NCBI GenBank assembly: GCA_027039465.1
Contig: JALWEA010000052.1
Span: 1 to 17,774 of the forward strand
Direction: 5' to 3'
Source of the DNA: Calditrichia bacterium
Lineage (GTDB): Bacteria > Calditrichota > Calditrichia > Calditrichales > Calditrichaceae
Length of the DNA: 17,774 nt
The position numbers were made by a program, and so were the translations under genes. This document shows positions 5,842-12,510 of the stretch, piece by piece (position 1 is the stretch's first letter; each line of letters begins with the position of its first letter). Below the pieces are notes generated by a model. The model saw only the letters and a program-made list of their open reading frames with translations. It was not told the DNA's origin and did no database searches.

Positions 5842-8025
5842 ATGCAAAGAAAATTTTTAAGCATTTCCGCTATTGCCGTTTTGCTTTTTTTATTTAGCGG
5901 CATTTTCGCTCAGCAAAAAAAATTGACCATGGACGATATTTATCATTCGTCCAAGTTTTCTTTAAAATATTTAAGCGGAATCAAATGGGCGCCCGACGGA
6001 AAGGCATTCTATTTTATTAAACACAAAAAAGATACGACCCTCATTATGCGTCACGATCTGCAGAACGGCCTGGAATCAATTTGGCTGGATGTGCACACTA
6101 TTACGGATCCTCAAACCGGTAAGCCTTTGCAGGTTTTTGATTGGAAACTATCAAACGACGGGCGTAAAATTCTCTTCAAAACGGATGCCCGACGCGTTTG
6201 GAGACGTTACGATGAAGCCCGCTTTCTAATCTATGATTTGAAGACCAAAAAATTAAAACCTGTTCATGCTTATCATTTGCGTATTCGCCATGCTAAGTTG
6301 TCGCCGGATGGGAGCAAAGTCGGGTATACTTTTGACAATAACGTTTATGTCCAGGATGTGGCGACGGGCAAAGTGACGCAAATTACTTTTGACGGTTCGA
6401 AAGATATTATCAACGGACAATTCGATTGGGTTTACGAAGAAGAATTCGGTCAGTCCGACGGCTGGCGCTGGTCACCGGATAGTAAGAAAATTGCCTTCTG
6501 GCGGGTGGATCAAAGCAAAGAGCCGACTTTTAGTTGGACGGAATTCGAAGGCATTTACGGTAGCGTACGCACGATTCATTACCCCAAGGCAGGTGGTACC
6601 AATGCTACCGTTAAAATAGGTGTGTACAATCTGGATTCCGCCAGAACCGTTTGGATGGATACCGGCGTCAATTCCAATCAATATATCCCGCGAATCAAAT
6701 GGACGAACGATCCCAATGTTCTATCGATTGAGCGTATGAATCGTTTGCAAAATAAGCTGGAATTGATGTTGGCAGATGTTAATACTGGCAATACCAAAGT
6801 TATTTTAACCGAAACCGACCCCTGTTGGGTGGATGTGCGCGACGATTTGACCTTTTTGAAAAACAAAAAGCAGTTTTTGTGGACTTCGGAGCGAAGCGGC
6901 TATCGGCATATTTATTTATTCGATTTAAAAGGTAAAAAGAAAAAACAATTGACCAAAGGGCATTGGGAAGTTACTTCGGTAGCAGGAGTAGACGAAGACA
7001 ACGGTTGGGTGTATTTTACGGCCAATAAAGGTTCATCTATTGAAAATCACATTTTTGCGGTCAAATTGAACGGAAAAGGCTTGCACCGTCTGGATTCCGA
7101 ACCCGGGTGGCATCGTCCCGTGTTTTCGCCCAAATGGAATTATTTTATTGATGCCTATTCAAACGCAAAGCAACCGCCGGTTCAGGATTTGTGCACCATT
7201 CAAGGCAAGGTGGTGCGCCATTTAATTCAAAATTCAATAAATAAATTCAAAGAGGCTGGCGTCGCTATTCCGCATTATTTTCAGATGACCACCGAAGACG
7301 GTGTTAATTTAAACGCGCGCATCATCAAACCGGTGGATTTTGATTCCACTAAAAAATATCCGGTACTTATTTACGGTTACGGTGGGCCTGGCTCGCAAAT
7401 GGTGCGTAACAGTTGGGACTATTCCATTTTGTGGTACACATTGCTAACGCAACACGGCTACATCATTTTTACGGTCGATAATCGGGGCACGGGCGGTCGC
7501 GGTAAGGCCTTTAAGAATTTAGCTTACGGAGATATCGGCAAGTATGCTTTGGGTGATCATATCCAGGCGGCCAAATATTTGGCTAAATTGCCTTATGTGG
7601 ATAAAAACCGCATTGGCATTTGGGGATGGAGCGGCGGCGGTTATTTGACATTAATGGCCATGACCAAAGGCTCCAAATATTTCAAAGCGGGTATTGCCGT
7701 TGCTCCGGTAGTGGATTTCCGACTCTATGACAGCATTTGGACGGAGCGTTACATGGGCTTGCCCGATCAGAATAAAGCGGGATACGATTCCACTTCCGTT
7801 TTAAGTTACGTTAATGGTTACAAAGGCGGGTTATTGGTTGTTCACGGTAGCTCCGATGACAATGTACACATGCAAAATACCATGCAATTCATTAAACGGT
7901 TACAGGAAGAAGGGAAACAGTTCCGCCTGATGATTTACCCGGGTTTGAACCACAGTTTGCTGGGGCCGTATGCGCGTTATCATCTCTTTAGCATGATGAC
8001 CGATTTTATTCTGAATAATTTGTGA
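5842..8025 (+). CDS. Secreted S9B dipeptidyl peptidase (DPP-IV type)
   Basis: A signal peptide (cleavage near FA-QQ, residues 23-24) puts this 727-residue enzyme in the periplasm or outside. It should release N-terminal dipeptides, classically X-Pro or X-Ala, from peptides. The N-terminal beta-propeller (about 40-470) carries DWVYEEE (195-201), the double-Glu motif (E200/E201 equivalents) that holds the substrate's free amino group in DPP-IV. The alpha/beta-hydrolase domain (about 480-727) has YGYGGPGS (511-518, oxyanion Tyr near 513), nucleophile S597 in GWSGGGY, Asp D672 in HGSSDDNVH and H704 in GLNHSL. All catalytic residues are present and the length is normal. GGAGG (5831-5835) precedes the ATG. 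It is co-transcribed with pduO, and a terminator-like hairpin follows at 8052-8095. Strict Pro specificity cannot be read from the sequence. Confidence 0.93.
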   Translation: MQRKFLSISAIAVLLFLFSGIFAQQKKLTMDDIYHSSKFSLKYLSGIKWAPDGKAFYFIKHKKDTTLIMRHDLQNGLESIWLDVHTITDPQTGKPLQVFDWKLSNDGRKILFKTDARRVWRRYDEARFLIYDLKTKKLKPVHAYHLRIRHAKLSPDGSKVGYTFDNNVYVQDVATGKVTQITFDGSKDIINGQFDWVYEEEFGQSDGWRWSPDSKKIAFWRVDQSKEPTFSWTEFEGIYGSVRTIHYPKAGGTNATVKIGVYNLDSARTVWMDTGVNSNQYIPRIKWTNDPNVLSIERMNRLQNKLELMLADVNTGNTKVILTETDPCWVDVRDDLTFLKNKKQFLWTSERSGYRHIYLFDLKGKKKKQLTKGHWEVTSVAGVDEDNGWVYFTANKGSSIENHIFAVKLNGKGLHRLDSEPGWHRPVFSPKWNYFIDAYSNAKQPPVQDLCTIQGKVVRHLIQNSINKFKEAGVAIPHYFQMTTEDGVNLNARIIKPVDFDSTKKYPVLIYGYGGPGSQMVRNSWDYSILWYTLLTQHGYIIFTVDNRGTGGRGKAFKNLAYGDIGKYALGDHIQAAKYLAKLPYVDKNRIGIWGWSGGGYLTLMAMTKGSKYFKAGIAVAPVVDFRLYDSIWTERYMGLPDQNKAGYDSTSVLSYVNGYKGGLLVVHGSSDDNVHMQNTMQFIKRLQEEGKQFRLMIYPGLNHSLLGPYARYHLFSMMTDFILNNL

Positions 8026-8051
8026 GAATATTCCAAAGTGACGACAAGTGA

Positions 8052-8095
8052 ACGGTCGTTTGCAGGCCCAGGGTGGTTTGCAGGCGGCCGTTTTT
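8052..8095 (+). terminator. Two-tier hairpin with T-tract after the peptidase gene
   Basis: The outer stem ACGGTCG (8052-8058)/CGGCCGT (8085-8091) and inner stem GCAGGCC (8062-8068)/GGTTTGC (8075-8081, two G-T pairs) stack around a small internal loop. The structure is followed by TTTTT (8091-8095), giving a plausible intrinsic terminator 27 bp past the stop codon. The 10-bp direct repeat GTTTGCAGGC occurs twice inside it (8058-8067, 8076-8085). Confidence 0.5.
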
Positions 8096-8101
8096 GTCGC
8101 T

Positions 8102-8113
8102 ATTGAATTCAAT
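8102..8113. promoter_or_regulatory. 12-bp palindrome upstream of acyl-CoA synthetase
   Basis: ATTGAATTCAAT is a perfect palindrome. The identical 12-mer occurs once more, at 12400-12411, in the upstream region of the subtilase gene. Both copies are intergenic and about 100-160 bp before a start codon, so they could be binding sites for one regulator. Chance is not excluded for an AT-rich palindrome. Confidence 0.25.
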
Positions 8114-8262
8114 CCCCAAAAAATAATAAAAAAAACACTTAAAGCCCTGCCAAGTTAAAACCAATAATACCCGATTTGCAAAAGTGCTTGGAACGACGCC
8201 TTTATTTTTGTTTCAGAATGCATTCAATGGTAAATTCGCTGAAATGTAAAAGGGAGAATCGT

Positions 8263-10035
8263 ATGCATCAAAGCGTTCTGCATCTGATATTTGAAACCGT
8301 TAAAAAGTATCCGGATAAACCGGTATTCCGCTATTTTCGGGAGCATGATTGGTATGAGATTACTTACCGTCAAATGAGGGATCAAATTAAATATTTAGCG
8401 GTTGCTTTGTTAGAGCAGGGACTTTCGGCCGGAGATCCGGTGGCGATTCTTTCCAACAACTTGCCGGAATGGCCGATTACCGATTTTGCCGTGTTTGCCA
8501 TGCGCGGCGTTGTTGTGCCCATTTATCCGACCTTGCCGCCCAATCAAATTGCTTACATTTTGAAGGATGCGGGAGTAAAGGCAATTTTTGTGGAAAATGC
8601 GCTGCAATATGATAAAATTAATTCGATTCGCGAGCAGGTACCATCGTTGCGGAAAATCTTCAGTTACGAGCCGCTGAGCGGAGTCACAAGGTTTCAAACA
8701 TTGATCGAACAGGGAAGCGCACTGTTTGAACAAAAAGAGGCGGAGTTCAATCAATCCGTTGCTGCCATTGATCCGGAAGAAACTTGCAGTCTGGTTTACA
8801 CATCGGGAACAACCGGAGAACCCAAGGGCGTAATGTTATGCCATCGCGGATTTGTGAAAGACATTGTCAATGCCGAATCGGTGTTGGGGTTGCGCGAAGA
8901 TGACGTGTTTCTTTCTTTTTTACCGTTAAGTCATTTGTATGAGCGCCTGGCCGGACATTGGTGCGCCATGTACAAAGGTGCCACCATTCATTATGCGCGG
9001 GGCATTGATACCGTTGTGGAAGACATTGCCGTTGCCCGACCGACCATTATGGTTAGCGTGCCCAGACTGTATGAGAAAATTGCCAATGCCATGCAGGAAA
9101 AAGCGGAACAGGGTTCTGCGCTAACACGGAATATTTTTTACTGGGCCATCGGAACAGGCCTTGAATATCACGAGCAGCGACGTAAAGGGAATGTAAATCG
9201 GTGGCTTAAACGCCGTTACAAGTTAGCAGAACATTTGGTTTTCAATAAAGTAAAAACAAAATTGGGTGGTCGGTTTCGGCACCCTATTGCAGGCGGTGCG
9301 CCGCTTTCCAAAGATACCTTGCGCATTTTTGAAGCCATTGGTCTGCCCATTATTGAAGGTTACGGCATGACCGAATCTCATTTGATCATTACACTTACGC
9401 CGCCCGGACAAGTGCATTACGGCTCTTGTGGAAAGCCCATTCCGGAAGTAGAAGTTAAAATTGCCAAAGACGGAGAAGTGTTGGTTAAAGGGCCGACCGT
9501 GATGAAAGGGTACTACAATAAGCCGGAAATGACCAAAGAAGTGATCGATAGTGAAGGATGGCTGCACACCGGGGATATCGGATATTTGGACGAAGAGAAT
9601 TTTCTCTTCCTCACGGATCGGAAAAAGAACATCATTGTAACTTCCGGCGGTAAGAATGTTGCACCTGCACCAATCGAACAAAAATTAAAAACCAGTAAAT
9701 TCATTGAAGAAGTTTGTTTGGTGGGCAATCATCGTAAATTTGTGTCGGCATTAATTGTTCCTTCCTACGAAATGGTACATGAATGGGCGAAAAGTCAGGG
9801 ATTAGCAGTGGGCGATGTCTCCAAATTGCTGCGGGATCAAAAAGTATTGACTCTTTTTCAAAATGAAATTGATCGTTTGCAGGAAGAATTTGCCCGTTAT
9901 GAGAAAGTAAAAAAATTTATTCTTTTGCCCGAACCTTTTTCCATTGAGAGCGGTGAGTTAACCCCAAGCCTGAAGATTAAGCGTAATGTTATCGAAAAGC
10001 ATTACAAAGATCAAATTGACGCCCTTTACGAATAA
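8263..10035 (+). CDS. Long-chain acyl-CoA synthetase (AMP-forming)
   Basis: This ATP-dependent ligase activates fatty acids to acyl-CoA through an acyl-adenylate, probably at the inner face of the membrane. The ATG at 8263 has AGGGAG (8251-8256) seven bases upstream and gives 590 residues, normal for the FadD15/FAA family. The longer ORF from 8176 adds 29 residues without family features and is rejected. Adenylation motifs in order are P-loop YTSGTTGEPKG (179-189), LSHLYER (222-228), EGYGMTE (365-371), TGDIG (436-440), TDRKKNIIVTSGGKN (451-465) and the C-terminal LTPSLKIKR (566-574), with catalytic Lys K571. It appears monocistronic and I see no clear promoter hexamers upstream. It could also activate the aryl acids linked to IorAB, but the sequence looks like the long-chain class and the two loci are 6 kb apart. 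Confidence 0.92.
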   Translation: MHQSVLHLIFETVKKYPDKPVFRYFREHDWYEITYRQMRDQIKYLAVALLEQGLSAGDPVAILSNNLPEWPITDFAVFAMRGVVVPIYPTLPPNQIAYILKDAGVKAIFVENALQYDKINSIREQVPSLRKIFSYEPLSGVTRFQTLIEQGSALFEQKEAEFNQSVAAIDPEETCSLVYTSGTTGEPKGVMLCHRGFVKDIVNAESVLGLREDDVFLSFLPLSHLYERLAGHWCAMYKGATIHYARGIDTVVEDIAVARPTIMVSVPRLYEKIANAMQEKAEQGSALTRNIFYWAIGTGLEYHEQRRKGNVNRWLKRRYKLAEHLVFNKVKTKLGGRFRHPIAGGAPLSKDTLRIFEAIGLPIIEGYGMTESHLIITLTPPGQVHYGSCGKPIPEVEVKIAKDGEVLVKGPTVMKGYYNKPEMTKEVIDSEGWLHTGDIGYLDEENFLFLTDRKKNIIVTSGGKNVAPAPIEQKLKTSKFIEEVCLVGNHRKFVSALIVPSYEMVHEWAKSQGLAVGDVSKLLRDQKVLTLFQNEIDRLQEEFARYEKVKKFILLPEPFSIESGELTPSLKIKRNVIEKHYKDQIDALYE

Positions 10036-10381
10036 ATTGAAACCTTTGAAAAATGCCAAGATTTAGGATTTTTTCAATTTTAAATATTTGGCGCAGATTT
10101 CAATTAGCATATTATTAAGGCTAAGTCCATGATGATCATGAGATTACTTCCCCTTCTCTTCGAAGAAGAGAGGGGGAATGAGGGGGTGAGTTGAAATCAA
10201 AAAATAATTTTTCAACGATTTCAAATTAACTATAACAATCTTTTTTTTCATAAAATGCGTATCGGTTTGAGTTTGTACTTTAAAGATGACTTTTTGCATG
10301 ATTGTTATTTCCCGAATAAAACTTTTTTCCGCTGTTTACGTAAATCCCTTAGTGTGAAATGAACTAAAACAGGAGCTTGCC
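10036..10381. other. Intergenic region with palindromic element
   Basis: This 346-bp gap holds no ORF I would defend. It contains the palindrome CATGAT-G-ATCATG (10128-10140) immediately followed by the GC-rich hairpin element at 10148-10178. The rest is AT-rich. No convincing -35/-10 or -24/-12 pair was found for the repeat-protein gene, whose RBS is AGGAG at 10371-10375. Confidence 0.5.
10148..10178. repeat. GC-rich imperfect palindrome, possible dispersed repeat
   Basis: CCCC (10150-10153) and TCTCTTC (10155-10161) pair with GAAGAGA (10165-10171) and GGGG (10172-10175) around a GAA loop and one bulged T, giving an 11-bp stem; flanking TT/AA extend it. A G-run, GAGGGGGTGAG (10180-10190), follows. 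It is purine/pyrimidine-asymmetric and much richer in GC than its surroundings, and lacks a T-tract. That is more like a small dispersed palindromic repeat than a terminator of the acyl-CoA synthetase gene 115 bp upstream. Confidence 0.45.
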
Positions 10382-11494
10382 ATGAAGATCATCCGTACTT
10401 TATGGGGCGTTTTTATCCTGCCCATATTTTTGTTTGCCCAATCGGTAAATATTCCGACGTCACACTTTGGGATTAGTTTAGGGAATTCTAAAAATTTTAC
10501 AGGCATTCGCATCAACTGGAGCGATCATCAGGTTGAAAAGATCACCGGTCTGAATTTTACTTTGTGGCGCGCCCACGATAATAAAATGGCCGTGGTTAAG
10601 GGCATCTCTTTGGGCTCCATGCCTGAAGCCGGGCAAATGTTCGGTGTGCAGGCGGGTTTGTTAGGTGTTTCTGCTAAAAACAAAATCGCCGGGCTGAATG
10701 CGGGCTTATTAGGCGTCGGCGCCGGGAACGATGTTTTGGGTATCAATTTGGCCGGTTTGGGCATAGGTAGTGGGAAATCCGTTGCAGGCTTTTCGTTGGC
10801 GGGAATCGGTTTGGCTAGTGGCGGCTCCGTCCGAGGCATTTCTTTTGCCGGGCTAGGTATCGGCGCCGGGCATTCGCTTTCAGGATTGAATATTGCCGGA
10901 TTGGCTGCTGGAGCAGGAGAGAACATAAAGGGAATAACTATTGCCGGAATCGGAGCCGGTTGCGGTAAAAATATTATCGGTCTTACCATCGCGGGGCTTG
11001 GCTTGGGCGCCGGTGAATCCGTTACCGGAATTAGTCTGGCCGGATTTGGTGTCGGGGCAGGTAAAAATATCACCGGCCTTCAGGTGGCTTTGATCGGATT
11101 GGGAGCCGGTAAGCACCTTCACGGAATCAATATCGCAGGCTTCGGACTTGGGGCCGGTGAGGAAGTGGCTTGGCTCAATTTGGCCGGATTTGCCGTTGGT
11201 TCAAAAAGCATTAAAGGATTAACAATTGCGGGATTCGGGGCAGGCGCTGAAAAAATCAAAGGTTTAACCTTTGCTACAGGCACGATTAAGATTAAGAACA
11301 ATGGCGCATACCAAGGGGTCGCCGTTAGTGCATTCAACAATATTAAAGGCGATCAAACCGGTCTTTCATTGGGGATTGTGAATGTTGCCTATCGTTTACA
11401 TGGCGTGCAAATCGGTTTGTTGAATTATGTAAAAGAGAATCCGGTGCTGTTCCGCTTTATGCCTTTGATTAATTTCAATTTTTCGGGAAATTAG
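10382..11494 (+). CDS. Secreted 16-residue Gly-rich tandem-repeat protein
   Basis: A signal peptide (about 1-19, ending LFAQ) is followed by an entry region (20-87). Then come 11 tandem repeats of exactly 16 residues (88-263), two 15-residue copies (264-293) and a non-repeat C terminus (294-370) with GLSLGIVNV and GVQIGLLNY segments. The repeat consensus is roughly G-(I/L)-x-(I/L)-A-G-(L/I/F)-G-(L/I/A)-G-A-G-x-x-(I/V)-x. Alternating hydrophobic and Gly/Ala residues with a strict short period suggest stacked short beta-strands, either a solenoid or a membrane-inserted sheet. The C-terminal motifs recall the LA_2272-type surface repeats of Leptospira, but I am not certain of that link. No catalytic motif is visible. 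The start is supported by AGGAG (10371-10375). It is monocistronic and ends at a strong terminator. Surface or outer-membrane location is inferred; function unknown. Confidence 0.85.
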   Translation: MKIIRTLWGVFILPIFLFAQSVNIPTSHFGISLGNSKNFTGIRINWSDHQVEKITGLNFTLWRAHDNKMAVVKGISLGSMPEAGQMFGVQAGLLGVSAKNKIAGLNAGLLGVGAGNDVLGINLAGLGIGSGKSVAGFSLAGIGLASGGSVRGISFAGLGIGAGHSLSGLNIAGLAAGAGENIKGITIAGIGAGCGKNIIGLTIAGLGLGAGESVTGISLAGFGVGAGKNITGLQVALIGLGAGKHLHGINIAGFGLGAGEEVAWLNLAGFAVGSKSIKGLTIAGFGAGAEKIKGLTFATGTIKIKNNGAYQGVAVSAFNNIKGDQTGLSLGIVNVAYRLHGVQIGLLNYVKENPVLFRFMPLINFNFSGN

Positions 11495-11539
11495 GGAAAT
11501 AAAAATCTTTGTTTGCCGAATAAGATTTTTAGCACAAAA

Positions 11540-11582
11540 AAAGGCCGCAATCTTTATTGAGAGCGGCCTTTAAATTTTTTTA
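11540..11582. terminator. Bidirectional intrinsic terminator between convergent genes
   Basis: AAAGGCCGC (11540-11548) pairs perfectly with GCGGCCTTT (11563-11571), a 9-bp GC-rich stem with a 14-nt loop. A T-run follows on the plus strand (11575-11582), and an A-run (11536-11542) precedes the stem, which is the T-tract for the minus strand. It serves both the repeat-protein gene and the convergent cytochrome gene. Confidence 0.9.
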
Positions 11583-11591
11583 ATTTATGCG

Positions 11592-12137
11592 TTATTTTTT
11601 CTTGGGTATGGGGTGCGCAATTTTAGCGGCATACGTTTTGAAATCAAACGGTTTGTAGAACGGGTTTTCCTTGTTGTGGCAACGTACGCAAACTTCTTTT
11701 GTGGGAAGAATCAAACCGCTAGCCAAAGCTTTTTTGTGATTTATCATGATGCTGCGTTTACGATACACACTGCCGGGACCGTGGCACGATTCGCATTCCA
11801 CGCCTTCTTTCATGGTTAACTTGCCTTTGGGATCGATTTCTTCTTTTTTCACGGAAGCCATGGTGGCATGGCATTTGGTGCATTTGGGATCCGTGGAAGG
11901 ATCTTTGATGCCGTGAGCTTTGGCATAATCCAAGGATTTCTTGCTTTTCAAGGATTCCATTGCCTTGGCATGAGGCCCGTTTTTCCAGATTGTGTATTGT
12001 TTACCGATTTTCTTCATATTATGGCATGTTTTACATTTGGCAACCCCTACGTATTTGTACTTTGGGGTACCGGCAAACGAGTAAACGACGCTCATAGCTA
12101 AAAGAAACATCATAGCTACATTAAGCATTCTTTTCAT
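11592..12137 (-). CDS. Secreted tetrahaem cytochrome c (cytochrome c-554-like)
   Basis: This 181-residue protein starts with a signal peptide (MKRML... to about SFAG, residue 23) and carries four CxxCH haem-binding motifs at 35-39, 86-90, 115-119 (CESCHGPG) and 150-154. Extra histidines H56, H75, H134 and H175 could serve as distal ligands. The small tetrahaem pattern with CESCHGPG fits the cytochrome c-554 group of periplasmic electron carriers. Its redox partner cannot be read from the context. The start at 12137 is chosen over an upstream ATG at 12152 because GAGGGAG lies seven bases before it and the first ATG would prepend MRECV to the signal peptide. A Lys-rich C terminus makes it basic. 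It is monocistronic, sharing a terminator with the convergent repeat-protein gene. Maturation needs a cytochrome c biogenesis system not present here. Confidence 0.9.
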   Translation of the reverse strand: MKRMLNVAMMFLLAMSVVYSFAGTPKYKYVGVAKCKTCHNMKKIGKQYTIWKNGPHAKAMESLKSKKSLDYAKAHGIKDPSTDPKCTKCHATMASVKKEEIDPKGKLTMKEGVECESCHGPGSVYRKRSIMINHKKALASGLILPTKEVCVRCHNKENPFYKPFDFKTYAAKIAHPIPKKK

Positions 12138-12510
12138 GACGCACTCCCTCATTTTTTTGTTAATAATAAATTTACCGAAATCATTTTACTAAAAAAGATT
12201 TTTATTTTCAAGTAAATCGGAAATAAATTTTGCAAAGTTACGGTTAGAACATAAGGGATAATTTTTTATTTTGAAGCTAAAACATTAGTTCATCATTTTA
12301 TCACGTTATCCTTGAAAAAATTAAATTATTTCTTTGATCTTTGTCTTTGTTAGCTTCACGGATGCAGCATCATTTTGTTTGCTTTCGGTTAAAACTTTGA
12401 TTGAATTCAATGCGCTTATTTTCGATATTGATCTTTGTGTTCAAAATCAAAGGAAATTTCATCCGAATCCTTAGATTTCATCAATTTTACTTTTACTTAG
12501 GAGGAATCTT
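12138..12510. other. Divergent intergenic region, cytochrome / subtilase
   Basis: This AT-rich gap of about 370 bp has no defensible ORF. It must carry both divergent promoters, but no hexamer pair stands out. Two small palindromes are present: GATGC-A-GCATC (12361-12371) and ATTGAATTCAAT (12400-12411), the latter identical to one at 8102-8113. The subtilase RBS, AGGAGG, is at 12499-12504. Confidence 0.5.
12400..12411. promoter_or_regulatory. 12-bp palindrome upstream of subtilase, second copy
   Basis: ATTGAATTCAAT is identical to the palindrome at 8102-8113 and lies 99 bp before the subtilase start codon. It is a possible shared operator; the evidence is limited to the repeat itself. Confidence 0.25.

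Noticed and set aside
8176..8262. Upstream extension of the acyl-CoA synthetase
   Set aside because: The ATG at 8263 has a good RBS and gives the standard family length; the extra 29 residues show no family feature.
9223..9681. 152-residue minus-strand ORF opposite the acyl-CoA synthetase
   Set aside because: It is antisense to conserved adenylation motifs and has no independent support.
10528..11073. 181-residue minus-strand ORF opposite the repeat protein
   Set aside because: It is a Pro/Ala-rich mirror of the Gly-rich repeat DNA with no RBS or family features; its openness follows from the repeat composition.
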